A stretch of DNA of 64,000 bases from assembly GCF_016802725.1 (NCBI RefSeq), contig NC_052671.1:678501-742500 (forward strand), in the 5' to 3' direction. Under the pieces are notes generated by a model. The model had not been told where the DNA came from. It saw only the letters and a program-made list of their open reading frames with translations, and did not search any database. Position 1 is the first letter of the stretch, and each line of letters begins with the position of its first letter. The position numbers were made by a program, and so were the translations under genes. This stretch comes from Solenopsis invicta (taxonomy: Eukaryota; Arthropoda; Insecta; Hymenoptera; Formicidae). Of this stretch, positions 13,423 to 24,547 are shown in pieces.

Positions 13423-15097
13423 TTACGTCTTACAAACATAAGAATTGTAACTGGACACTGAATAATTGTCCTCCGGCTCGCAGTCGTCATGGCCATTGGA
13501 GATTACACTTTCATTCGGTTTAGTTCCCTTAACACGACACTTTCTAGGAATACCAGAATTAATGCACAAGTTCAGTAGGGCCAACTCTTCCGTGGAAATA
13601 AATGAATCTTCTTCATTGAGGGAACTTACTGAACTATGGCGTGAAGGCACAGTGTTGGATTTCACTGTATTATGATTTTTGCACGCATAATCGTCGTCGT
13701 TTTGGACTCTATTACAAAATGACGCGCACTTTACATCGCGAGACCGCAAGGGCGTACACAGATTGTCGACGAAATTACCGTTTTGAATCTCTGTATGACG
13801 AAGCGGTGATCTTCGAGCACAATGCGGCGAATTGTTTATCTTCTCGCGCGTACCGTTATCATTATTTTTTAATGTCTGACCGGAGGTATGTACTATATTA
13901 CTGCTTGTTGTTTTCCCGAGGAAGTAGTTAAAATTGTCAGATACATTTCTGCCGGATGCAAAACCCACTTCTGCTGTGTTAATACTCACAGATGGTGAAT
14001 ACAGTGTAGCGTTCCTGGGAGAATGAGATTTATTTGCAAAGTAAGAGGTTGAAGGGATGGGGAAATTGCCTGTAGTTTTCAAAGATGGTTCAGATTTCTT
14101 GGCTGTAGATGTCATTGTTATAGGCGACATGGAATTTAATGCCTAAAAATCAATTTATATCGTCACATATATCGAATATAAAAACACTTTTTAAATGATA
14201 CATAATATTTTAAATGTAAATTACAAGTGTTTTCTGTTAGAATAGTTTTTAATGTATTTATTTTTTAACAACTGCGAAGAAGTGTGTATCTTATACATCA
14301 ACAACTTACTTTTGGCATGCCAGATCTAATACATTGTTCTAACATGATATCTTCTTCTTCTTCAGAAAGTCCGACATTGTCTTCAAATAATAAAAGTTTT
14401 TTTACTATATTTTTCTTTTGCTCCATATATCTTGGTTGAAAAAATGTTGATGAAGTAGAGGATGGCTGTATGTTCATTGTTGTAGAATTTTCTGCAGTTT
14501 GTACTAACGACGATCTAATTGGCGACGATAAACTAAATCTTGCCTAAAAATAAATTGATAAAAAATGTAATCAATAACTAATTGCTGCTGTAGAACATCC
14601 TGTATAAACGAATGTAAATACTGATTTTTCAGTGTAACGAACCTTTGGCATTGCAGATTGTATACATTCCGTCAAAATTGCATCGTCGTCTGAATGATTC
14701 AGACTATCGTCTGAAAATTCATCTGGATGTCTCAATGACACATTACCTGGCGACTTGGGACTTAATATAGAATTTTTATTTCCATGACTTGTATCGACAG
14801 GTGAAGACGATGGTGTACCGCATATGTTAAACTTATGCGATAGTGCTTCAGATTTTTTTACAAATAGAATGCCATTTGTTGGTAACGGAGGTGGAGTTAT
14901 TTGCCTTGCCTATGAAACAGAAATAATGATAAATAGGTTGGTTAATATGATTTTTATGTCTGTCACATATACATACGTGCGCGCATATATTTTTCAAATT
15001 ATTGTATTTTTAAATCTCAACGTAAAATATATTATTAAATAGAAATAGATTCTATGAACGGATTAAAATATTGTAAAAAAAATTATGAGATTGACAT

Positions 15098-15163
<66 letters not shown>

Positions 15164-18100
15164 CTCTAATTTATTAGAGATTAAGTTTTTTTCAGTGAAA
15201 AAAGAAATTGTAATTGTATTAGGAAATAATAAACAAATATGTATGATAATTAAATAAGTTAATACCTTAGGTATGCCTGATTGAATACATTCATCCAATA
15301 TTTTCTCATCTTCGCCCGAAAAATTGGAATTTTCATCAGACAAGTCATTTCTCTGGCAATCAATCTCGGCTGATTTGTCTTGTTCGCACACAATCTTCTC
15401 TATATCCTCTTGTACACTTGGCATTGATAGAGCAGATAGATTGGATTGAGATCCCACTGGAGAGATATCTGCAGGTGTATCCTCTGTGCAATATACATGT
15501 ACAGTATCTGAAGCAACAATTTCCATCGCAGTTCTATTCTTCGAAGTACCAACAGACGCCTTCAGAGGAGTCGCGTGTGATTCTAATCTGCTTGGGTTAG
15601 AATTTCTCTGATATGGCACTAAGATGTTCGGCGATTCTGGTTGTACAGATTTTTGAGAGTTCAGAGACTGTCTATATCTGTGTGCAAATATATTTGTAAA
15701 TATTTCATTTGCACGTTATCTAATAAATTTTTTTCCTATAAGATATTTGCAATTGGTATACCTGTTAGTTTGCATTCCCATATTGATACAAGCAGCCAAC
15801 ATATCATCGTCATCTTCATCGCCATCACTTACTTGTTCCTCTTTCGCATGATTCTCCGGATTACTTATTTTCATATTATGAATATCTTTTTCGAGTATAT
15901 GAATATCTTTCTCATTTGTATCAAATACTTTTTCTATTATATGATACGTCGTAGTATCATCAGGTATTTTGACTTCGTCATCAATTGTAAGGGAGCTTAG
16001 ACTGGTTGCACTAGAAAATTCAATTGGTGTTGATTCTTCCTTAAAAGTCGCAATATCATCTTCAAAAACACTATTCCTCGTGATATGCGGTTTAGGAAAT
16101 ACTGCAACAGATATAAAATTTAGGTAATCGACCCATCCTTTGGACTTTGGAAATTCTTGATCTTCTAGAATTCCCAAAGTGCAAAGGATGGGTCGCGACT
16201 AATTGATGGCGAAACATTTTTCAGCTATGAAAGGAATTGAAACCAAATTTTTAAAATAAGCTCTTAAACAATTATTAAACTCCTTGTATATGGAAATGAT
16301 TCGCGTCGATACCGTATCAAAATATTATCATCAGAAATAGAAAATAAATACAAATCTTTATACCTTATATTTTGAAAAATAAATTTATAAAATTATATTC
16401 AATAAAAAGAAATAAAACATAAACATGAGGTCCATATTGGTCACAGTGGTTTTGGGTGCTAAATAATAATTTTTCACAATCTTCGGCTTATGCGGACTGC
16501 ATTTTCGTCAGATTTGAAACACAGTTATTGCATGATATCGGGATAAGTAATATTATAAAATTGATGAGCAATCTATACATGCTTCGGTAATCGAATTGGA
16601 CGCCCGTACGGAATGTTGGAAGATTCAGGTTCGAATTCTAGCTGAGGTGTTATTTTTTCATGAAGGGTAGGAGAAATTCTATAGATGCTTTTGAGTATCG
16701 AAACTATTAAACTGTTCATCAATTAAATAATATTATTACTTATTCCCGTATCACGAAATAACTGTTTTTCAAGTCCGACGAAAATGCGGCGAACAGTTTG
16801 CACAAGCTAGAAATATTATGAAAATTATTATTCAGCATTAAGATCCTCTATGACTGTTATAGGTCGTCTCATATTTATGTTTGATATTTTCATCAGTCCG
16901 AATTTCGAATTTATTGTCAATAAGAAAAATTAAAATGGTATAATCAATTTACTTCTGTCCGTTTTTTTATAATTCTTAAAGGTAGGTAAATCGTAGATGT
17001 TTTCCGTTTTAAAAAATGGATCGCGAGCCACATAAAATTGGGAAACTTTGTTCTATGTGAATAAATGTTTTCATTATTATCATTACTATCACCATATTGT
17101 GGTCAATAGATTTACTTACCTAAATGTCGAACTGATGGTCTTGCTTCTTCTTGCATCTTTGATATAAATTCTGTATTCTGGACCTTATGATTACGTGGAC
17201 TAGGTAAAACTGTTTGTGTAGGCGAATCAGGCAGTTCACTAGGTGATACTACACCACTAGTCCTACGGCTGAGGATAATGAAAAATACATAGTATTATTT
17301 ATTGCATTAAAAAATTGAAATTATATACTAACAAAAAGAGAAACAAAATTTTGTCATATTAGCCTAGAAATAGTAATCTTGGAAATAAAAGTCATATAGT
17401 ACGTTATCGTAATTTGTGTAAATTAATATAAATCCTCTATTTAATATAACATAATAAAATTAAATATTTCCAAATATGCAACTTACCTAAAATCACTGAT
17501 CACAGAACTACGATCATCATGGATAGAATATTGCTCAAAACCACTTAATGAGCCAAGAGAACTACAGCGTGAAAACATTAGAGGAGTTTCTTCCGCATAG
17601 TAATTTTGACCACCAAATGTCACCATTTTTCCTGTAAGGTATGCAAAAAATATCCTTTTGTACTAAAAGTATTGTATTTTGTACTTATTTGTTAAAATTA
17701 TATATAAACATATTCTTTCATATTTTTATTGTCAATTTAATATGTGACACAAACCTTCTTTTTCTAGAACACTTGGACTATTCTTATTCTCAAAAGAATT
17801 ATTACTCACTGACGATAACTCAATTTGACTGTTATTCAACCTTACATTGTGATCGTCATTTTCCAACTCTTCTTTATTCACAGAAGGAGGTAAATCTTCT
17901 TTTGAGATAACTCGCGTAATGTTATTCTGAGGTGTTATTGCACTATTCAAAGAACTAAGAGAATTGGCACGTGAGAAGCCTCGAGACGTTTCTTCCTCCT
18001 CGTAATAACTTACTATCTTTTCTGGAGTTACTTGTCCAGGATTAAGAACGACAGTATCTTTTGAGTTCTCTTCAAGCTCTTTTGTTATTGAACCATCTTG

Positions 18101-18687
18101 TTCGTCACAACCAAGTGCTTCAGTCTGTTTCATAAAAGACAAAGATATTTTGTTGTCTACTTCCATCGTCTTCTTTGGTACCTTCCTCACAATTACATTC
18201 TCCTTTATATCTTCAACTCGAAGATCCGACATGGAAGTAGCTGTGGAGAAGTTAAAAGGAGTCTCATAGGGGGTTCCTTCGGTACAATAAGTCTTAACGG
18301 TATCCTCTTGTTCACTGCCTGGAAAATACTCGGTGTTCTGCTTCTCCTCCTCATCAGTGTCGTCCTCGGCGTACCGCAGGCTGTAATCTGTGGGCTGATC
18401 AAGATCGGTTTCAGCATAGTCGCCGAACAGGTCCACCTTATCGTGCTCGTCGAATTCCTTTTTTGATACGTGGTTCGCCTGTGACCCGTCAGCCAGACGT
18501 TGATTCTGCGGTGGAGCGTTTCTCTCAACATATTTCTTGCTGTAATCGATCGGTTGATCGTTCACGTCTTCGTCGTATGTCTCCGCGTTATTCATGTCCA
18601 TACCGTACCGACGATAGTAGGGGAGCTCCGACAGTGAAACCACTCTCAAACAGCGAGATGCATTGTGAAAGGTTCTAACTCAGTCTC
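13423..18687 (-). CDS. Apc: Adenomatous polyposis coli, central and C-terminal region, eight exons; armadillo part not seen
   Basis: Minus strand. Exons: A 18,687-17,755, B 17,631-17,487, C 17,268-17,120, D 16,101-15,762, E 15,677-15,266, F 14,909-14,643, G 14,543-14,310, H 14,142-13,423. All junctions are GT/AG and in frame; from ATG 18,601 the product is 1,037 residues. Exon A has two 15-residue beta-catenin repeats (DQPIDYSKKYVE, DQPTDYSLRYAE) and two 20-residue repeats (YCTEGTPYETPFNFSTATS; GFSRANSLSSLNS). B adds YYAEETPLMFSRCSSLGSL, C a SGVVSPSELPDSP motif, D EESTPIEFSSATSLSSL, and E YCTEDTP with SNLSALS. Axin-binding SAMP-type motifs: D AACINMGM, E ECIQSGIPK, F ECIQSAMPK, G EQCIRSGMPK, H NLCINSGIPRK. 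Apc scaffolds Axin, GSK3 and beta-catenin for Wnt-pathway destruction. The oligomerisation and armadillo domains of the family are absent. A strong acceptor (CTTTTAG at 18,688) lies upstream of an in-frame TGA (18,682-18,680), which suggests exon A is the first coding exon. A weaker acceptor (GTTAG, exon from 18,674) would keep the frame open to upstream exons. Confidence 0.93.
15102..15159. repeat. (TG)n microsatellite in Apc intron
   Basis: About 28 TG units between exons E and F. Confidence 0.95.
16121..16198. repeat. Short hairpin in Apc intron next to exon D
   Basis: CGACCCATCCTTTGGACTTT at 16,129 is mirrored by AAAGTGCAAAGGATGGGTCG ending 16,195, with a short loop. It lies ~20 bp upstream (in transcription sense) of the exon D acceptor, so the intron end can fold into a stem. 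Confidence 0.75.
16425..16812. mobile_element. Foldback repeat with a tRNA-like internal segment (SINE-like?)
   Basis: Two inverted arms flank a central unit. The left arm (16,425-16,590) includes GCATTTTCGTCAGATTTGAA and TTGATGAGCAATCTATA; the right arm (16,690-16,812) carries the complements, e.g. TTCAAGTCCGACGAAAATGC. The centre has GAATTGGACGCCC and the B-box-like GGTTCGAATTC (near 16,630), but a full tRNA cloverleaf does not form. A related left-arm copy lies at 53,850-54,230, so this is a dispersed family. Confidence 0.5.
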
Positions 18688-18941
18688 CTAAAAGAAAACG
18701 ATCATCAAAATAATTTGTAACAATTTGCAACACTAATTGGTGTGATGATCCAGCGAAGATATCAAATGATTCATCGGCATTTTTCATTTCCAAAACAACC
18801 CTTCAATCTCTCGTATTAAAAGTATTTGTACCATTGCCGTTAAAAGTGTAAATTATTATGAATGAACAGTAAAAGCACTGTCAAAATAGTTTGAGCGTCT
18901 CTCACGTCTCAGTCTCTCATGTCTCATGTCGAATCTGTCGA

Positions 18942-19130
18942 ATACTCACACACTCACAGCTCACGACACTTGGCGAGAGACCGAGGCCGAAACAGGCCGA
19001 ATGACCGAACAACACCGAAGAGACCGAAACAGGCCAAAATAGGCCGAAATAAATAAAGAAGATGAATAACGGTTCTCTATTTTCGCGTCTGCGCAGCGAC
19101 GAGTTACAGAACTTTTCTTAAGTCTCTAGA
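18942..19130 (-). promoter_or_regulatory. Probable Apc 5' UTR exon and promoter region
   Basis: On the minus strand a consensus donor GTGAGTATT (complement of 18,941-18,949) ends a noncoding, CpG-bearing stretch rich in CGGCCTGTTTCGG-type motifs. The next acceptor, TTTTCTTTTAG, ends at 18,688 and would start Apc exon A. This pairing predicts a ~260-bp intron and a transcription start around 19,000-19,130, downstream of the palindrome edge. No TATA box is obvious. Confidence 0.35.
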
Positions 19131-19245
19131 AATTCTCTATTCCATACCCAATCAACACACACTTTTTGTAAAATTTGTCATATGTTTAATCAACAAAGTA
19201 TTTTACTAAAGTACTAAGGATATAGATATTTCTACGCCATTTTTA

Positions 19246-19398
19246 GGGCTACTTGCACCAACCGATTAACTTAATCGCTGATTAGTCTATCGGAATTGAC
19301 CAATCGTATTTGTCGTTAAGTAAAAACGACAAATGCGATTTGTCAATTCCGATAGACTAATCAGCGATTAAGTTAATCGGCGTTGGTGAAAGTGGCTC
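19246..19398. mobile_element. 153-bp MITE with TTA target duplication
   Basis: Ends are GGGCTACTTGCACCAAC and the complement of GTTGGTGAAAGTGGCTC. The inverted arms extend through CCGATTAACTTAATCGCTGA to leave a ~10-bp loop. TTA flanks both ends (19,243-19,245 and 19,399-19,401). A three-base TWA duplication fits PIF/Harbinger-type elements. Confidence 0.85.
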
Positions 19399-19438
19399 TT
19401 AGTCCTTTCCCCTTGCCGCAACATTTCTTGCTCACTAG

Positions 19439-19676
19439 CAGAGAGAAACCTGAGAGAGGCCATGCCGTCGATTTTCGTGTGACGCTTTCTCTAGGTTAGG
19501 TCGTACAGTGGCGCCAATCGATCCACATTTTCAGTCGGCGGAACTATATGGCTGGATCCACCTTTTTTCCCACTCGATTGGTGTATGTCCGTAGCAGCTA
19601 CGGGAAAAAAGGTATACGACCTAGAGAAAGCGTCACACGAAAATCGACGGCATGGCCTCTCTCAGGTTTCTCTCTG
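19439..19676. mobile_element. MITE forming the left outer end of the palindrome
   Basis: 238-bp element with ~57-bp terminal inverted repeats starting CAGAGAGAAACCTGAGAGAG. The inner end (CTCTCTG at 19,670-19,676) is followed by GTACCGGCGAGC; the outer flank is CACTAG. No target duplication is visible. A second internal inverted pair (GTAGCAGCTACGGG region) is present. The outer limit of arm homology coincides with the outer end of this MITE. Confidence 0.85.
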
Positions 19677-20250
19677 GTACCGGCGAGCATAACGTTATGT
19701 GACGTTTAAAATGGCATACAAATTTAGAAGCCAAAATCATGTAACGCTCCGTAGTCCGCATGAAACACTATCGCCTTTTATAAGCTTTTTATAACTTTTA
19801 CTCTTCGTAACGTGGGCTTTAACGCGCCGCTCGGGAGGAACCGGTTTTATGAATGGTCCCGTTTTGCATAATTAGTAATTAGTATTTGCATCTTTTTCCG
19901 CGTAATTGCATCGTTGACGGCAAAATATTTAGTATTTTTAATATTCGCGAAAAAAAAGATTCTATTGTTACACGAAATCATACAAAAATGAAACAAATTG
20001 TGTTACTGCACGAAACGCTGATGTTTATCTTACTTATGTGCTTGTATAATAAATCAGTTGTTTTAATCCACCAATTAATCATCGTGCGCAAAACAATTTT
20101 TTATAGTTGCTCAAATATGTGTAAATCATAATTTTTTGCATCAAAACTTGGATACTATAAAATCATTAAAATGGATAGTAAAATCACTATGGAAAGCAAC
20201 ACAGTTCAGCGTAGCTGTCAAATAAATCATCTAAAACACGGCTTATCATT
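19677..20250. repeat. 0.55-kb dispersed repeat, copy 1 (left arm, outer)
   Basis: Roughly 90% similar to 31,255-31,765 in the same orientation. Shared blocks include GAGCATAACGTTATGTGACG-like, TTAACGCGCCGCTCGGGA, AATATTCGCGAAAAAAAAG and CACAGTTCAGCGTAGCTGTC. It holds a short open frame (19,886-20,131) starting MHLFPRNCIVDGKIFSIF, which is related in copy 2 but has no recognisable domain. Confidence 0.85.
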
Positions 20251-21067
20251 TTTATATGCTATTTCAATATAATAAATTAATTTATAATAAATTATTTATG
20301 TAGCAGTATATGCATGGTTGAGTAGTAACTAGTCAAAAAGTTAAACGTTGTGCAGTTAGAAAGATAAATGTTTTACTTTTTAACTTAATTAATTTTGAAT
20401 AAACAAATTTTTAACTTCAAATAGTTATTTTTAAAATACATATGAATCTTAAATCATAAACATCATTTTCCACGTTAAAAGTATTTACGTAAAAAGATTA
20501 TGTAAGAAAAAGAAATTGTGAAAGGAAAAAGTAATCTTATTTAAATAATAATATTTCTTTGTTATTTCATATAAAAATGCCATTAAACTCAATTTAAAAA
20601 CAAAATGTTTAATTTATTTTGGATGATTGCAATTGTTTTACTATTATAAAATAGAGTAATCTAATTTAATGTAATAATATTATTTAAAATTAACTTTTAA
20701 ATTTAACTTAAGTTAATGTAATCTTAATTTAACTCTTAAACACGTAAGTGGATCTGACCCCACATGAAGCTTTGAACGCTTGCTATTTGAAGACGGAATG
20801 AGATAGGAGGTTCGGAGCAAGACTTAAAAAAAGTTTGAAATCTCCTCTTTCGATTGATATGTTTGACCAACTTTTTTGATCAACTAGAATTCGAACGTCA
20901 CGGCAGCAAAGTTTTGTTAGGGCAAATGCGATCCATATAGTATGTAAGTGGAAATTTTTGTGACTATTTTACATAAAAAAACTGGACAAAATGCGTTCGA
21001 ACAGGTCGGTTTGCGGATGTTACTCGCATATACTCTGTCTAAAGTTGGAATACTATAAAATGCTGTT

Positions 21068-22268
21068 TTACGAGAAAAGGGAGTTTTTCCTAAATACATA
21101 ATACATATAATAACATTTTTGATAATAAAAGACTGCACCGAGCAAGCTCCATAAGTTAAATTCAGGCCATAAGGTATCAGTAAAGTAGAGGCAAGCATTG
21201 GAAAGCTAAAAAAAAATTAATAAAATTATTAAAATTAGTAAAATTTAAATGCAGATCTGTTTTGATAAGTTATGAGAAGAAATATATATTTAAGTCACAA
21301 GAATAAAGTACGTTCTCTTACCTGCCACATTAAAAAGTCGCTAAGTCGATATTCTCCAGACGTACGTATCAATAACTCTGGATTTGAGGATTGGTAAGTG
21401 TACAAATAGTCAGATATTAACTCTTCGGTAATATCTTCTGGTAAGATTTCATTATGTTTTACAGCCGTTGCAATATCTGTAATTGCATGAGTAAGTTCAT
21501 CCCTTGCTGCAAACATAAAAAAATATAAAAATATATATTTCTAAATTACGTATTTACGTAACATTGGAAAAAAATGTAAATTTTTATTTGCATTTAGTAC
21601 AAAATATAAAAGTGAGTGCATATATAAATATGATTTACGATGATCATATACTTACACGTATAAGCGACAGCAAAATTTAAAAATGCTTTATTATTATCCT
21701 TAGTGGCAATTACAGTTTGAGCGATTAATTGGTTTATATCTTCTGGGATCAAGGACAAATTTCCAAACGCACGAAAGCACACTCCAGCATCCATCAATAT
21801 GTCTCTAAAAATCAGGGTTAGGCACGTTATTTTATAAAAATAACGCGTTACATTTTGTAAAAAGTAACTAGTTAACGTTATTCGTCAGTGATTTTATAAA
21901 AGTAACTCGTTACCGTTACCGTTACTTTGAAAATAACGATTTGTTATTTTTTTGTCATTTTTTTCTAATGCTAAAGTATCAAGTTATTAGATTTTAAAAT
22001 TACTTTATTTAATAATTAATATTGCATGTAGTAGTAAATGTTAAAACTTTAAATTCTCTAAACTTATATACAATTGTATAGAACATAGTTTTTTTTATAT
22101 TTATTTAACTTGTCTAATAATTTTTCAAATTCCTTATATTAATATCTTATTTACTTTTTACTATTTTTATACTGCACAATTTTTATAGACATTTAGATTA
22201 AACATTGTTTTTAGATTTAAACTTCGTCACATTTTACATCTCAGAAATAAATCAAAATTTTTTCAACA

Positions 22269-22305
<37 letters not shown>

Positions 22306-24547
22306 TTCATAACGAAAGAAATTTTAAGTTTTTATACCATAGTAAATACAAAATTTGGAAAAAATTCCATACAATTTATGTAAAAAAAAAATATTATCAA
22401 TTAATTGAATTTTCGTCAGAAAACTGTAAAATATTAAAAATAAAAAATTTAACCAATGTTTTTTTCTTACTCAAATCGTATGGAGTCTTTTAATGTAGAA
22501 CAATGACAAAAAACCTATTTATTGTGATAAAAAGACATTCTATGTACACTCAAAAACTGATTCTTTCACTAAAATTTATTACAATTACGATTCATAATCA
22601 TCACATTTGAATGATTATGATTGATTATGAATGATGATTAATCAAACATTATTGATCAATATAAAAAAATTGATCAATACAAATCAATTTTAAACTAATT
22701 TAATGAGTAAGTGAATATTTAAAACCATTTTCTAATTGTATGTACATTGCGCATTATTATGATTTTGAAAATTTATTCTTCCATTTGATTTGGATAAAAA
22801 TATTTGTATCCAATCAATACTCTAATGCGCGATCAGCGCGCGATCTATTGAATAAATAATAAGGAACTAAGTAATGAAAAAGTAACGGATGAATTCCGTT
22901 ACTGTAAAAATGTAACGACGTTACCGTTACCGTTACAGACATAAAAAGATGACGCTCGTTACCGTAAAAAAATAACGAAAACGATAACGACGTTAAGTCT
23001 TGTGTACACCCAAGGACTTTGATTCTGTCCATGTGGAAAATTTCCAAACAGAGAAGTCGCTATCTTTCTACATACTTACATTTCATGATTAACGTAACGA
23101 TCAATAAGTTCTAGTCGTTATATTAATCATGAACTGCGAGTATGTAGAAAAATGGTGACTTCTCAGTTTAAAAAATATTCTGAAGGACAGAATCAATTAC
23201 CGTGGGTGTACTTCATAAAAAATAAACATTAAAAAAGTATTAAAGAAATATTGAGTACATGTTATATGAATATTTACTGAAATCATTTTCTCAAGTGAAT
23301 AATTAAAAGCAAATTTATATAATGTTAAATAAACATTAAAAAATGTTAAATAAAATTATTTTTTGAAATGAATAATTCATAAAAAATAAAAACTTGAAAA
23401 ATATTTCTCCTATCTTTCTCTATCTGAAAAAGTGCATGTTATTCGATATTATAAATCGATAATTGTATCTTTCTCAAAGTTTATTGTTAACGCTTTTTCG
23501 TAATGCTGATTTTGGTTCTCCCGCGCTACACACTGATCGTGAGCTACTGTTATCGCAGAGATCGCATTTTCACGTTATGTATATCCAGGGTTAATAGTAA
23601 ATTTATAATTTGAAGCTTATATATAATATCGAAAGTTGTGTAACGCGCGCTTGTTTTGCTAGTACATATAAAAAAACAAAGTAAATTGAAAAAATATTAA
23701 ATAAACGTTACGCAAATGTTTACTGAAATTATTTTGTATAATGAAAAATTAATGAGGAATAAATGTTTGCATAATGTTAAATAAAGATTTAAAAAATGTT
23801 AACTGAAACTATTTCGTTAAACGAATAATTAATGAAAACTAAATATTAACCAAACGTTAAATAAACGTTTAAAAAATGTTAATTGAAATCATTTTCTGAA
23901 ATAACTAATTCAAGAAAAATAAATGTTTACATGATATTAAATAAACGTTTTAAAAACGTATTTTTGAGATAACAATTTTTAAAATAATTCTTCAGTAAAA
24001 AAAAATGTTAAATAAATGTTAAATAAATATTTTTTTTTCCAAAATGAGTTGAGAAAAAGAATATAAAAAGAAAATAAACATTTAAAAAACATTTTTTAAC
24101 TATTTCTTTCCTGCTTGGGAAGATTTAAAATTGTGCCGCATTGTAACGCTTGATTTAAAATACATACATATTTTTTAAGAGGTTGTTAAATTTCTCCCTA
24201 CTGAGGTCCATGAGGCCATCAAGTTCCTCTTGGCTACGATTAAAGTTGCCTATGCTGAACGCATAAACTGTGATTTCTTTAATACCAAGGTCCATGCACC
24301 AATTCAACGTTTCAATCATTTTATCAAACCTGTCACAAATAAAATATGTAACACATATACAGATTAGCATTTGCAAACTCTTTTCTCAAAGATACATACC
24401 CCTTTGAGTGTCCCTCCTTTTTTGTCATGTTTCGTTTCGTCGCGTAGCGACATCTGTTACCATCCATGATGAACGCTACGTGCCTGGGAACCTTTCCGGT
24501 CTTTATGATGTTCAAAACCAAGTAGGAGAGGCCGAGGTAAGATGTTC
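21068..24547 (-). CDS. Dehydrodolichyl diphosphate synthase-like (cis-prenyltransferase), left copy, start exon missing
   Basis: Minus strand, five exons: 24,547-24,400, 24,329-24,168, 21,804-21,656, 21,506-21,322, 21,205-21,068, with GT/AG borders and consistent phases, ~259 residues. Family motifs in order: KVPRHVAFIMDGN (the Asp of MDGN is catalytic), EGHSKGFDKMIETL, EITVYAFSIGNFNRS, FRAFGNLSLIPEDI, FLNFAVAYTSRDEL, ELLIRTSGEYRLSDFLMWQ, LYFTDTLWPEFN. The enzyme extends farnesyl diphosphate with cis-isoprene units for dolichol at the ER. Oddities: an extra Cys in NRCRYA (family NRRYA), Gly for Glu in SIGNF, no in-frame ATG in the first exon (stop TAA just upstream, acceptor CCCCAG), and a C-terminus ending FRKNSLFS, shorter than the human enzyme. 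It could be a diverged paralogue or a decaying duplicate; the missing start may lie in an upstream exon I did not find. Confidence 0.8.
21813..22990. mobile_element. Transposon insertion in cis-prenyltransferase intron (left)
   Basis: Begins CAGGGTTAGGCACGTTAT (hAT-like CAGGG end) and is rich in GTAACGGTAACG-type motifs near both sides (21,845-21,935 and 22,880-22,995). The far end is not well defined and a matching CAGGG end is missing. A (TG)n run sits at 22,274-22,301. No transposase was recognised. Confidence 0.5.
23004..23211. mobile_element. Hairpin MITE (left arm)
   Basis: Ends GTACACCCAAGGACTTTGAT and the complement of AATTACCGTGGGTGTAC, with inner inverted pair CTTTCTACATACTTACA against AGTATGTAGAAAAATGG. 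About 208 bp, no coding sequence. Confidence 0.75.
23215..24105. repeat. AT-rich tandem repeat, ~70-90-bp degenerate units (left)
   Basis: Successive units share ATGTTAAATAAACG, AAAAAATGTTAACTGAAA, TCATTTTCT and AATTAATGAAAAATAAATG. About ten degenerate units lie in the cis-prenyltransferase intron; a middle part (23,400-23,690) is non-repetitive. The same unit type recurs at 56,320-56,680. Confidence 0.65.

Noticed and set aside
16590..16670. A tRNA gene
   Set aside because: A B-box-like GGTTCGAATTC is present but T-arm and acceptor stems do not pair; treated as a repeat-internal tRNA-like piece.
18098..18531. Alternative frames of 108 and 122 residues over Apc exon A
   Set aside because: The Apc frame carries five recognisable repeat motifs and joins eight exons; these are shadows.
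21800..22990. A complete hAT element with two matching ends
   Set aside because: Only one CAGGG end was found; the other side lacks a matching terminus or 8-bp duplication, so ends are reported as approximate.
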